Origin: Apostichopus japonicus
Taxonomy: Eukaryota; Echinodermata; Holothuroidea; Aspidochirotida; Stichopodidae
Assembly: GCF_037975245.1 (NCBI RefSeq)
Contig: NC_092583.1
Location: 7,267,264 to 7,331,263 of the forward strand
Length of the DNA: 64,000 bases
Reading direction: 5' to 3'
A program made the position numbers and the translations under genes. Shown here one piece after another: positions 50,701 through 61,785 of the stretch (positions are counted from its first letter, which is position 1; every line of letters begins with the position of its first letter). The notes beneath the pieces were generated by a model. That model was not told the origin of the DNA. It saw only the letters and a list, made by a program, of their open reading frames with translations, and did not search any database.

Positions 50701-53700
50701 ACCCAGTGTCAAATAACACCATTATGCACTTTGAAGCATGCTAAAAAGTCAATAGGTGGTACACACAAGCTCATATACATATTTCTGTGATAAAATAAAT
50801 ATTATTGACTATATATAATGCTCACTGGAGTAGAAAAACACACAGCAAAAAAACAAAAAAAAAACAGACCTGTTTGTAAGACCCCAGAGTACACATCAAG
50901 ACCCATCTGGTTAGTTGTAGTGAAAGCACAGTGTGGAATAATCAAGGTGACAGGCTTGTGTAAAGTAAGGCTTTCTGGACCAAATTTCACAAAGGGGGTC
51001 AACCTTAGATTCTTGTTTGAGGAAGGTCCTTTAATGGCAGGTTCAGTAGAAACCCACAGACTAACAATCCTTCCAGTGTGTAGTGCCCCAGCTGGTACAC
51101 GCAGAATGACACCTGCGATAACTACCTCTCCTCCATGCTGATCAAAGTATTGTTCCTTATAAAGATTTGACCCTGGGAACAAAGGAAGTCTCTCTAGAGG
51201 AGAAAAGTAATATATTTCATGTGAAAGGAATGTATTTGCCACTTTCATTTAACATGTGTTAATTGCATATACTGTTTCAATTCACATCATGAAAGTAGCC
51301 TCTTTAACACAAATCTGCCTTAATCTTTTGGCTATTTGTAGAAATTACAATACTGAAATGTGGAACAGTGAAAATAAGTCATGTTTGATGTGAGTAATGG
51401 AAATAGATGTAGAAGAGAAATTTTCATTAGCAGTAACAAGACTAATAGGTTTATTTACAGCATCTAGATTGCATATCTATTTTGTAGCTTATTGGTAGTA
51501 ATATTCCTACAAAACTAAATAAAAGATACATTTTCTTCCATGAACACTGGAGCAGCCAAGGGCATGAAATGTGGTCCTCGATTGTCATATAAGAGTGAGG
51601 TTCATTATATCAGGAAATATAAATAAGATATAAAAATGTAGCTGAATATATGGGTACTTTACCATGCTCTTCCTTAGCAAGCAGCAATATCCGTCTTCCC
51701 AAGTCCAGCTTTCCACGAGACAATTTCAAGGCTCTTTGGACATCCAGTCTCTTGTATCCCTCTTCTATCAACATTTTGAAATTGACTGACAATTGTGGTT
51801 CCCTCTTTGAAATGACTACCGGTTTCTCTGGAACTTTTACCTGAAACAATAATGTTGAAATATTACAATTGTTTATAAAATTTACATTTTTTATCATTCT
51901 TTATGAAGATAGAAAACTACTTACTGCGTTTGATTTGGCTAAGTAAATTTCTACACAGACTTCCTGTACATTTGATATTTATAAACGTATCTTTAAGTAT
52001 ACAGAAACTGTCACAATTAGTGGAAGGATGAGTTTTCAGATAGACTTGTATGACACCAAAAAGAATACTTTTCATTCGGAAAGTACAGTCTGTACTAGGC
52101 CTTCCAACCTTCTAAGATCTTGATTTTATTCAAAGTGACTTTTGTTTTGCTTCACGCTTATCATGTTAAGTGTTAACAAGTTTTTATTAAGCACAAACCA
52201 TTTTCTTATCATCTTTCTCTTCTTCATTTTCCTTTCCATTCTTCTCATGTGACATGTCAATGTACTCCAGCACCAGTCTTGCCAGCTTATTAAAGTGAAT
52301 AGCTTTCAATCCTTCATACAGTCCAATCATTCTGTCTGGCATGATGAGCTCTCTTTCATCCAATATTTTCATCAGCTTCTTTCCAGATTCTGCTGCTTCC
52401 TGAATTGTTTCATTTTCTGCTGGCTTGAGCCCAAAGAACATGCCTAGCGTTTTACAATGTTGTTTATCCAGAAACTTTGCAATGTCTCCTTTCAATTTTT
52501 CATACATTTGTAAGTCTGAAAGTGAGGACAACAACATTCAAATTACATTCGAAGGAGAGAAAAGACTAGATTCGCATGTATAACTAAATGTGCATGAACC
52601 ACAGGTTAATTGTGTGTCAGGTTTGAACAACATTTGAGCAATGTTCACAACTAACATGCACAAGAGAGTACACAACTGGCCCACAAGGAGCATACAACCT
52701 GCATGGAGAACGTTGGTGCGTGCACACAATAAAATGGTTAAGTTTACTGTCCAAAACGTTCCTGCAACTTTTCAACTATTAGCCCTCGTCTTGGGCATAA
52801 ATTCTAGTCTTGTATACAGTTTCACTTTCAAAAGCTGCTTTGAGCTACAAAGTAGTTGTTGATTAAATGTTTCCCAATAAACTAAGTTGTTATAAGTGAC
52901 ACTTAGGTGTGTCTACTTCTAAAACCAAATGCTACTACATTTTCACCTTTACTTCACACTCACGAGGGTCCATGTTCTGAATGTGTGCTTACTTTTTCAT
53001 CTCTACTAATGCACACTTACCTGGTGCATGTCTAAGATAATGAGCATTCATTATATTTTTTTGTTCCAACTTCACTTACATGCAGGTCAGGGCGGACTGT
53101 TAAAACTACTATGAGTCCAACCATTTGTTCAAATTCCACTTAAAAAACTCACCTGGATGTAGTTCTCCAAAAAGAATTTCCTTGCTTTCTGGAGATAAGA
53201 GAATGTTTTTCACCTGAAGAAAAAAACCAAAAATATATGAACAATGAACCCTTACATGTATGAATGTTTAACATACAATAGTGCAGACTGTCTTACACAC
53301 CCCTGTGAATGAATAGGTTTAAAGTAGGAATGTAATTTAGAAAAATTGGGCTGAAACAGACATGGAACAATACATAATAAATGTGTGAAATCCCAAGGAA
53401 AGGAATCTTGATGACAACAGATCTATCATTTATGGAGTATTTAATTTGTACCTAAGATATCCACAAAACAAAGTTTCCAATTACTATTGACCTGTGCGTT
53501 GAATAAAACAGAGGTTATATGTATATTTTGTTTTCAGCATTTCACTGCATTTTGAGTTACTCATTAATTACAGAATAACAGCCTACTACTATAAAATTCA
53601 ATTGTCATCCACAATGAATATTACAAAAAAAAAGGATCCATGAGAGAACATGTATGTATGTATTTTAGATCCTCCTGCAAGCAGGAACTAGCGAAGAAGC

Positions 53701-56700
53701 CATCACTGGCTTCTAAAAGCCGCAAGCTGACCGAAGTCAGTCTGTTAGTTTCATATTTGAGTGTCCATGATTATGAATTGTCAAAAACTCTGTAACTGGA
53801 TGACATACATTAATCTTGGAGTAATTCGAACCCGGGACCTTATGATTGAAAGGCACCGGCTTTAACCACTGAGCTTACACTCCTAACATTCCAACAAATA
53901 ACTATAATTCAGTCGCAGCACTGACATTATTCAGTCAGCCTGAAAACAGTTGCAAGACTTCCAGCAGACAGGACATTACTAAGCAAAGAAATGATCAGAA
54001 GAGAGGAGTCGCCGCTGTTTATTATGTAATGAAGAGTCATATGAGAACACAAACAGCTGGAAGACAATCAGCGGACATAACTCACCTTTGATTGGAGGAT
54101 AAGGGCTGTCTGGTTCATTTCATGTTGTGATACTGTTAACTTCACATCAACCATGTCAGTGTCTCCATCATTGTTTCTTTTAAGTCTGAACTGATGAGAG
54201 ACTCTACTGGCAGCACAGAGGTGATCAATGTCTACATGCTAATGGATAAAAGATATTGAAGATCAATTATACTGAGGATGAAAATGCTTGATATGTACTC
54301 AAAGAAACAATGCCACATAAATATAAAATAATTAAGGTGAACATGGTAATTTCATTAAAGAATTCCATAACAACATTTAGGTTAATTTTGTCCCATGGGG
54401 TAAGAACCCTACAGATATAAAGTCGAGCCATAGAAGTTCCTGTGATTGTAGATGTATACCGGCATATATCAATCCTTCTGTTTTTGATGAGTGTTCAGTT
54501 TTATTACTGGGAAGGCATGTAATTGTCTCACTCATTCCTTCTCATAGGAGAGCCACCTAATGAATAACCCATTCCCGCAACTAAAAATTTGCCACAGCAC
54601 CTGAACACTACCTGAAAATACAAAGGGAGGTGAATTAAAGACAGCCTCATTCGTGATTTCAAAAGTGCAGCCATGGTGAGTGAAGCTTTTTATCAAACCA
54701 TGTGAACGAATATAGGACCAAACTTTTCTATCTAATTTTACTGAATATACCATCTCTCACAAGATTCTGCTAAACAACACTGCCCACCAGACGTTTGCAT
54801 CAATTCTGGACCATATTGGGTATTTTTTACCACAAAGCGGTTGTTGTAGGGCCATAATTCTAACCACTACAACATTTTGATCCAATTTGGGTAACCAATA
54901 CTTAACTACTAGTTTTCCATGTAATGCTAGATGACAAATTTGAATAACATTGGTGATTACAAACCTTTCTTGATTCTTCTTTCATCAGATGGTAACTATC
55001 ACTGGGCGATGACATCATCAGATCAATGAAAGAGGCATAATCTCTGCCGTCATTCAATGTCCGGGTAACTTGATATGTTGTATAGTTTCCTAGACTGAGT
55101 TTGGAATGGTGGTCCTCTAACAACATCTAAAACAAAAGAACATGGATAAGTAACTGAACAAAAAGCAGAGTTAATTATGCAATTTGTTGTGCGGATTCAC
55201 TCTTCTTCATCAATACTGCTATAGCAGGTAACAGCAGCTTTTGTTCCCTTAATTTATAAAAATTATCAATTTGTGTTGCTTGTTTTCATCCGATCCTCTA
55301 AATTCTTGATACAAATTAAGTGTAAATGTCTGTATTTTAAATGTAACAGTGTTTTCTTTTTGATGAGCTATAATAACCAATAAATATGTCACACAAATAC
55401 TACTTTAACTAATCAGTTCATAATTTGTCATTACAACTTGATATCATTCTTTTTACAAATCATGAAAGAAAGCAAGATTCCCAGTATCCTACCTACAAAT
55501 CACAGCACAAAGCAGAATTCACCTCAAACTGCTACACATATCACCACGGTAACAGGAGATTATCCTCACCTTGTACTCTTCATCACTGTCCTTACAGAAA
55601 CAAATAGTTATTAAAACATCATCTTTTGCATCCAGTATCCCGTCAATAAATGGAACAATACGGAATATATGCTTCTGTTCTGTTTCTTGGCTGACTAAAT
55701 TAACAAAGACGAAGCTCAGGATGTTAATATCAAGACTGATCTTCTCCGGGTCTAGCTTCCAATCAACAGATTTCTTCTCAGTCCAAGTGATTTCACCTAT
55801 AATAAGTAATATTATATAAAAATTTAACTTGGTAATCTTAAATACAGTAAATATGAAGAGCTTATTAAAATAGATATATTTTACCCTACTGATTCTCAGA
55901 ATTTAACTCAATTTACTCCTGCTTACATCAAATGCATTGAAAGTGTTCTTTGGTCACCATCTTTACCTTCTTGTAAATTTTCTTCATCTTTCAGACCAGT
56001 GAAGATAATAACATCATGTCGATCTGGCTCAGGGATAATAGCCGAGTGAGGAATAGTCAGCTGGGCTGGCTTGTTGAGGGCCAGTCCTTCTGGCTCTAGT
56101 TTGATCAGGGGTGTCATTCTGCCTCTACGAGCACTTCCAGGGAGGTGTATGTCAGGATCATAAATCACTTTAACAGAAATTACACCTTCACAGGATAAAG
56201 CGTCTTCCGGAATAGTCAGATGTACCCCCATCATGCTAATAGTTCCACCTTCACATTTTATCCTGTGTTCAATGTATGAGTGATGGTGCCTCATTTCAAG
56301 TATAGTTGAATCATTTCTTTGTTTTGGTAGTTCTTCTCTCTCTGTTCCCTCCATCGAACTCTCCTGACTATGGTCATAATCTTCCTCTCTTTCTTCAGAA
56401 ACTTGTGATGGAGTTGATCCATCATCAGGGACAAATTTGACATTTTCAACTAAAAATAGAATAATAGAAACACAACCACCAGTAACTAATGCTTCGATAT
56501 AGAAAACCAGAATACCAAAATGCATAGTAGTTTCGATGATGTAACATGAGCAGTTTTCTTCCTGAACTGACATAATGTTTACGTAGTGAGGGTCTACAAC
56601 ATACTTGATCTTTTAGTAATACAGTGAAAAGCAGTGTGATGTAACAACAATTACTTCACAATGACACAGGCTGTCCTGAAATTACCATTGACCTGAACAA

Positions 56701-59700
56701 CAGGCTTCTTGTACTAAATGTGATAGATACTGTACATCAACATACTAAATATAACATCTGTCCCCTGGTGAAATATTGTGTAAAGCATGGTTTTCACAAT
56801 TTTTCCCCTGGTGAACTCAAACAACCATTATACTCTGCCCACAGCTTTAGGCTTCTTGAACTGAATGTGGAACAATAACATACCCAAAAAATGCGATCTA
56901 TCTAGGCTTCCCTTGTAATATTATGTTTAAGAATACCTGTTAGTGTAAAGAGACAGGTACGAGGGGAGTGAGGTAAATGTTTGGCATTTGTTGACTTCAA
57001 ATGACCGTTGATCTTGTCCAAAAGCAATAATAGGCTCCTCAAATTTGATATGGTACATTTAAAAACCAAATATGAGATCCGTCCAAGGTTTTCTTCTGGC
57101 AATATCAAGTTTAGAAGGCTTTCACGATTTGACATGTTGTCCCCAAATGACCTTTGACCTCCACCAAAATCAAAAGCATTCTTTTGCTTTATGTATACAC
57201 CTTCATACCAAATATGGGGTCTTCCCGTCTTGAGATATGTTTACAATTTTTTTAACAATTCGACCCCTGGTGACCTTAAATGACCTTTGACCTCTACAAA
57301 AAAGGCTTCTTGTACTCAACGTGGCCTCTACTGTTTGTAGCTTTAATGTATGTTTATATCCTTTTATAAGTTTAATGTTATAAACCTTTTAGGCGATATT
57401 TTGTACTATTTGCTTTTGAATGTTTCCTGTATTTTAAATGTTTCCTGTATTTTAAATGTTTACTGTGTATTAATTATTTCAATTCCTGTAAAGCGCTTCG
57501 AGCAACGTTGCTGATGAACGCGCTATATAAGTACTATTTTATTATTATTTTTATTATTACTGTACTATTTTTGTTTTATGTATTCTGATTGCATCTTTCA
57601 ATTCGTTCTTACCTGGCCAGTCAAGCAGTTCTGGTGATTGGTTCTCTTCAAACTGAAACGGGTCAACTTTAGACTGATATGGGGCTAAAAGGTTCTCATT
57701 TGTGTAGTATAGCTGAATATAAACCAAACCCTTTTGTAGGTTAGTGACATCGTACATGTTGATGATGTTTCGTGTTTTCATGAAGTTGATCAGAGTGATT
57801 CCCGGTGTCTCTATCTGAGAAACCCGGCGTAGCATATCAGTTTCTGCCGGTGGTAGACCAAATAGAATTGCTAATTTCAGTGTGCTGTCTAGAGTAAGAT
57901 CGTCGGCAACATTGACCATTAATCTGCCGTAATCAGCTAAAATGTAAATAAAAGTAAGAATAAAATATAGTTAAAGATAATACTCAGTACAACAAACCAA
58001 TTGATTAAACTGATTATTAAATAATGCATGAGATCACATTTTCCAATTAATCATTTGATTATTAGATTGCTTTGTATGTCATTAATCTATAACAACAAAG
58101 TACATTTCTTTAAAATCAGTTTAATAGCCTAAGAAGATATAATCAATGTGGAATATGAATAAATTCCTTTTTGAAGTACTATTGATGTAGCTCCTCATCT
58201 ACACAACAAGCATCTGTGTTTCCATAGCAACTTTAACTGTCACCTTTTTAGATCAAAATTGATTCCCAAATCTTAAATATACTTTACCGTTATAAGGAGG
58301 GTGTGATCTACCTCATTTGATGACAGAAAAGTAGAAACATTATAAAGAGGAATTAGATGAGGCTTTTATTTTCTACAATATTTCACAGGAAAGACATTGC
58401 AGGTGTTGATATGCCCTATGTTATTTGCTTTTCGACCCCGGCGATATGTATATAAATCTATACGTCACACTTTACACTCAGAAAACATATCAACCATCAG
58501 GGTCTTGTGATGTGCCCCTGACGCTACTAACCATGTATGTGTTTCTAACACTGTGTCAAATCGAAATTGTCACAGTTTCGTATCCAACAGAACGCACATT
58601 GGATTGACAATGTTAATTGCTTTAGTTTTGGACAATGACAACGTTGAAATTTATTTTCTCGTGTCAGAAAATGCTTGGTCTGTGCTGGTTAGTGCATCTA
58701 ATGCACTTAGGCTTGCGTTGCCAAGGAACAGTTAATCCTGTCGTTTGCTACCTACGTCAATGTACACTGTACACATACAGTCCTGATATGCTGCATGTGT
58801 TTCATCTGCAGTTCTATCTTTTTAAAGGAACTAGCATCTTAACATCATATAGCTAAAATGCTATGTTTCTCAAGTTTGTCTCAGGACTGTGGCAGTTATC
58901 TGATGATGACAGTTCTAAGTCTTACCATGGAGCACATCACATGACCCTCCATGGTTGTTTTGTTTATTTTTCAAACATCTCCTAATATTTAAGTGGTCTA
59001 GCCTTCCTTAATATGTCTATGATCGACTCCCAAATGACCTTAGTTTAATTGCTATAAATTTGTGTATTGCTTCGGGTGAGAAAGAAGAACCAGGAAGAGA
59101 TTAACAAGGAAGACTACGCATCTTGTACAATCATTCCCATATCAAATCCGCATTGGCATTTAATATATTCAATTAATTGCCGGACTTCCATTTAAACAGA
59201 TTTAACTTTTTTTCCATGATACCTCTTGATTTATTTACACCTGTGCACAGCTCACTTGAATTTTCAATATCTCAACATGATTGACAGTTTTAAAATTAAA
59301 TAGACTAAAGGCCCACCCCCCCCCCTGTCCCTCTTCCTACATCTCCCCTGACAGCTTTGAAGATCTGCAGGTAGGACTATTCAAAAACAGACAGACCGAT
59401 ATAAGGAAACATTGTACTGCTTGCTTGAAATTTACATTGAGCAGCAGCAATGATCTTTTCATTGTGATCCTACCTGCCAAAGTTGATTTCTGTGATGCGT
59501 CTTGAGTTTCACACTCTTCAAGTAGGGTTTCTTCCGCCGTAACAGATGCATATGAAGCCTGCAAATAAAAAACATAGAAAATATATCTTATGATGAACTG
59601 AAACTTTAGACTAGAGGGAAACGCCTCCCAGCGGTTACTTGCCTTGACCTCCACCCAAAATAAAAGGGTTCTTGTACTCACTATAAAGAATACCCATGCC

Positions 59701-61298
59701 AGATATGAGCTTTGTTATGTAACACATTTTGATATATCATGTTTTAAAGGTTTTTGTATAAGGCTTTAAAGAATATGATCTTTGATGACCCCAAATGACC
59801 TTTGACCTCCACCACAAGCAATTAGGTTCTTGTATTCATTATAAGGAAGCCACAAAATACAGCCAACAAAGTTTCCTATTTTGAAGATCTTTTTACCCCT
59901 GATGACCATATATGAACTCTTGACGTACACCAACTTGTAAAGGGAAAACTACATAAGGCTATCCTACAGTGCATATGAACTCCTTCGATGTTCAGGTTCT
60001 GGAGATTGTTTGAGATTTCACATTTTGCCCTCTGCTGACCCCAAATGACTTTTTGACCTCCACCCAAACCTATAGGGTTATTTTTACTGATTGTGGCCAA
60101 ATATGACAACTGCAGAGTTTGTTGATCTTAGTCTGCCTATGATAAGTAACCAAAAGAACCTCAGTTTTCCTATCTATCGACTGTCAATTTACACCAATTT
60201 TGTCTTAAGGTGATATAAGCAACTGATTCAAGCATATGTGAATGTACCCATACTCACTTCACACTGCATGTAATCTAACGGAGCATGAATTTAGAACATT
60301 TAAAACTCATTGAACTATTTTCTGTAAAGCTCAAGATTATGTTGTCACCTTGTAATACCTTCAACAGTGGAATATTTATCATAAATTCAACACATTTATA
60401 ATTTAGTCACAATATGATCCTAACTTCATAAACTCAAGCTTCTTGTCTACTGGTGGTATACTGGCTACACACACACTGTTCTTAAGTAATAATTCACTTA
60501 CTTAACTTAATCATACTTTTAGAGCACATTTCACACTTTCCCAGATCGTGCGCCCGGTATTGTCTGATCAGTAAATCCGGCACATGATCCATGGGTCTGA
60601 TCTATCATGAATCGGGATGTTCCGTAGCTATCTGTAGCAACCCGTACCGATCCGGCCTTCGGATACGTTATTGAACTTTTTTTACAAAAATATGAGTCTA
60701 ACCTACAGATAAAAAACTTGTAGATGACCCGAAGCAACCCGTAGACGACCCGTAAACAATATTTAGCAACCCCATGTAGTGGACCTAGTAAGCCGTGATC
60801 ACGTGATCTGTTGGTGCTGATATAGGTACGTATTGGTACATATGGAAACGGATCGTGTCAAGTATTGGTACGTATGCACTACGGCTGATACAACTTGCTA
60901 TGGGTTGGATCTTCTTGTGACGGCTTTGTAATAACCCATCATGGATAAACATCCCGTAGAAAGCCGTAGTAGAACCCTAAGTTCTCTGTTCACGGGATAG
61001 ACCGGGAAATATATCTGTAACAATCCTTATCAACCCATAACAACGCCGTAGTAACCCATACTGGACCCATATCAACCCGTCCTGGATACGCATCATCGCC
61101 TTGCGCTACAGATCGTTCAAAGCTGTAACCCGATCTGGGAAAGTGTGAAAGGGGCTTTACCAATTCTTGTTGATTCAAGGCTTCCCTAGTCTGTTTCAAG
61201 ACCTCTTGTAAGGCCATGGATTCTTTGGCATATTCCAGTTGAGACTTCACAAGTTCATCTTTTGTAGCTCTCAGACTTGATTTAGCCTCTTCCAGCTC
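46768..61298 (-). CDS. Multi-domain protein: coiled coil, DED-like, ZU5, UPA, DED-like, UBA-like, ZU5, UPA, DED-like (5' incomplete)
   Basis: Sixteen exons on the minus strand join without a frame break into 1,115 codons plus TAA (numbering from the first visible exon): 61161-61298, 59474-59558, 57613-57936, 55967-56449, 55570-55796, 54965-55126, 54086-54238, 53153-53213, 52199-52515, 51663-51840, 50870-51193, 49906-50135, 49081-49230, 48101-48253, 47667-47727 and 46768-47069. Domains: coiled coil 1-46, DED-like about 76-165, ZU5 about 245-340, UPA 344-524, DED-like about 547-635, UBA-like about 665-705, ZU5 about 720-817, UPA 818-995, DED-like about 1016-1100. ZU5-UPA followed by a death fold is known in UNC5, ankyrins and PIDD. 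Two such modules with DED-like folds suggest a signalling scaffold in apoptosis or immunity (inference). The start codon lies beyond 61298, probably outside the window. Confidence 0.88.
48101..50135 (-). CDS. Second UPA domain, three exons
   Basis: Exons 49906-50135, 49081-49230 and 48101-48253 (153 bp) follow ZU5-2. Beta-rich sequence includes EAQKPCLIGLHVPSIAKMRK, ILPIVNRVSDSGDHMAIHLW and KVEFRLQNKGLKDTVHLKIE. At the place where UPA of PIDD or FIIND begins with His-Phe-Ser, this one reads RKHLSCSMNSQHLEVE, so no Phe-Ser cleavage pair is present. Confidence 0.75.
48313..48500 (+). repeat. Probable tRNA-derived SINE in an intron
   Basis: A tRNA-like head (gtcaagttgttagggcacca as A box, cccaatcctggtc as a worn B box) is followed by ccttgggcaagg, a motif common in animal SINE bodies. 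It is diverged, and the ends are approximate. Confidence 0.5.
50870..51193 (-). CDS. Second ZU5 domain
   Basis: A single 324-bp exon (phase 1 in, phase 1 out). It has the ZU5 landmarks GGEVVIAGVILRVPAGALHT, then LRLTPFVKFGPESLTLHKPV and TLIIPHCAF, closely parallel to ZU5-1. The domain fold is that of ankyrin, ZO-1 and UNC5 ZU5 units. Confidence 0.9.
51663..51840 (-). CDS. UBA-like exon
   Basis: The 178-bp exon encodes a short lead and then FKMLIEEGYKRLDVQRALKL followed by GKLDLGRRILLLAKEEH. This matches the three-helix ubiquitin-associated pattern (M-L-x-E-E-G-Y, D-V-x-R-A-L, A/G-R-x-I-L). It lies between the second DED-like fold and ZU5-2, and is absent from the corresponding place before ZU5-1. 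Ubiquitin binding is inferred from pattern only. Confidence 0.6.
52199..53213 (-). CDS. Linker exon and second DED-like fold
   Basis: Exon 53153-53213 (61 bp, phase 0 to 1, the same size and phase as 47667-47727) joins 52199-52515. The latter reads LQMYEKLKGDIAKFLDKQHC, LGMFFGLKPAENETIQEAAE and KLMKILDERELIMPDRMIGL, then YEGLKAIHFNKLARLVLEYI. It has the helix spacing of a death effector domain, then a charged tail (NGKENEEEKDDKK). The donor is GTTTGT. Confidence 0.8.
53650..53886 (-). repeat. tRNA-derived SINE, minus-strand copy
   Basis: Complementary to and clearly the same family as 4938-5164. Read on the minus strand it has gtaagctcagtggtt (A box), gggttcgaatt (B box), the same body and a tacatacatac-type tail. 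It lies in the intron between exons 54086-54238 and 53153-53213. Confidence 0.85.
54086..55796 (-). CDS. First UPA domain, three exons
   Basis: Exons 55570-55796, 54965-55126 and 54086-54238 (153 bp). The start of UPA reads KISLDINILSFVFVNLVSQE, the strand where PIDD-type proteins have Phe-Ser. Here it is Ser-Phe-Val, so autoproteolysis is unlikely. Then come HIFRIVPFIDGILDAKDDVL and HQFRLKRNNDGDTDMVDVKL. The size of the last exon equals that of UPA-2. Confidence 0.78.
55967..56449 (-). CDS. First ZU5 domain with acidic lead
   Basis: The 483-bp exon (phase 1 to 1) has an acidic, Ser-rich linker of about 65 residues (EEREEDYDHSQESSMEGTER). A ZU5 fold follows, with GGTISMMGVHLTIPEDALSC, RMTPLIKLEPEGLALNKPAQ and LTIPHSAIIPEP. 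It matches ZU5-2 in order and spacing. Confidence 0.9.
57000..57330 (+). repeat. Interspersed TGACCTTTGACC repeat in an intron
   Basis: About 130-170-bp units contain ccccaaatgacctttgacctcc plus ttcttgtactcaa and ccaaatatg. Related blocks are at 1975-2480 and 59630-60110. Perfect TGACCTTTGACCT occurs at 57148 and 57281. Confidence 0.75.
57465..57562 (+). repeat. Retroposon 3' tail with ATT repeat
   Basis: cctgtaaagcgcttcgagca, then gcgctatataagtacta and a (TTA)n run. This is the kind of 3' tail shared by many animal SINEs and L2-like LINEs. The body upstream was not recognised. Confidence 0.6.
57613..57936 (-). CDS. First DED-like fold
   Basis: The 324-bp exon (phase 1 to 1) reads DLTLDSTLKLAILFGLPPAE, MLRRVSQIETPGITLINFMK and TRNIINMYDVTNLQKGLVYI, then a proline-containing linker. 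Helix spacing parallels the other two death-effector-like folds, but identity is low; this is the most diverged of the three. Confidence 0.7.
59474..59558 (-). CDS. Short linker exon
   Basis: The 85-bp exon (phase 0 to 1) encodes an acidic, Ser/Thr-rich linker (ASYASVTAEETLLEECETQD). It joins the coiled-coil exon to the first DED-like fold. Acceptor is ttatttgcag, donor GTAGGA. Confidence 0.75.
60525..61155. mobile_element. DNA transposon with CCGTA-rich subterminal repeats (copy 2)
   Basis: Ends TTTCACACTTTCCCAGATCG and its complement are nearly perfect over 20 bp. The interior has many cccgta/tacgg motifs. It is the uninterrupted counterpart of 2903-4844. Its edge lies only about four bases from the splice donor of the exon at 61161-61298. 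Confidence 0.85.
61161..61298 (-). CDS. Coiled-coil exon, most 5' visible exon of the DED-ZU5-UPA gene
   Basis: A 138-bp, phase 0-0 exon with acceptor tgtatgacag and donor GTAAAG encodes 46 residues of continuous heptads (ELEEAKSSLRATKDELVKSQ ... ALQEVLKQTREALNQQEL). The style suggests a longer rod encoded upstream, like the heptad array at 5870-6840 in the decayed copy. Confidence 0.78.
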
Positions 61299-61785
61299 CT
61301 GTCATACAGTGAAAAAGACAAAAGGGACGCACCTCCCAGTGATTACTTGCCACATATTAAAATGTATATTAGCATTGAAGTATCTCGTGTCTGAAGAGAA
61401 CATATTCTCCAAGTTGACAAATTTCTTCACATTTAATCTAGGCAGGCTGAACTGGTAAGATTTTGATCTTTACTTGATGGTGTGTTTATTGCAATATTAC
61501 TACCTGGCTCAGAGAAGTCACATGTTCGATGTAAATTAGTGCAGAGAACTATGATCTCTTTCAAAAGAAACCGCCAGGAATTGTGGAACAACTGTTCTAA
61601 AAAGAGGAGTGTAGGCTTATCATATTGAAGGAAATACGTTATATTATATTTATTTGTTTGATTAATTTTATGTTTTGATGGTCAATAAATCCCATAATAT
61701 GCTTTAATCTACTACATATTGTGCAATAGCACATGCAGAATTCCTCTGTTTAGTTTTGCTCTTTAATTTTAACTGTAACCAGGGG

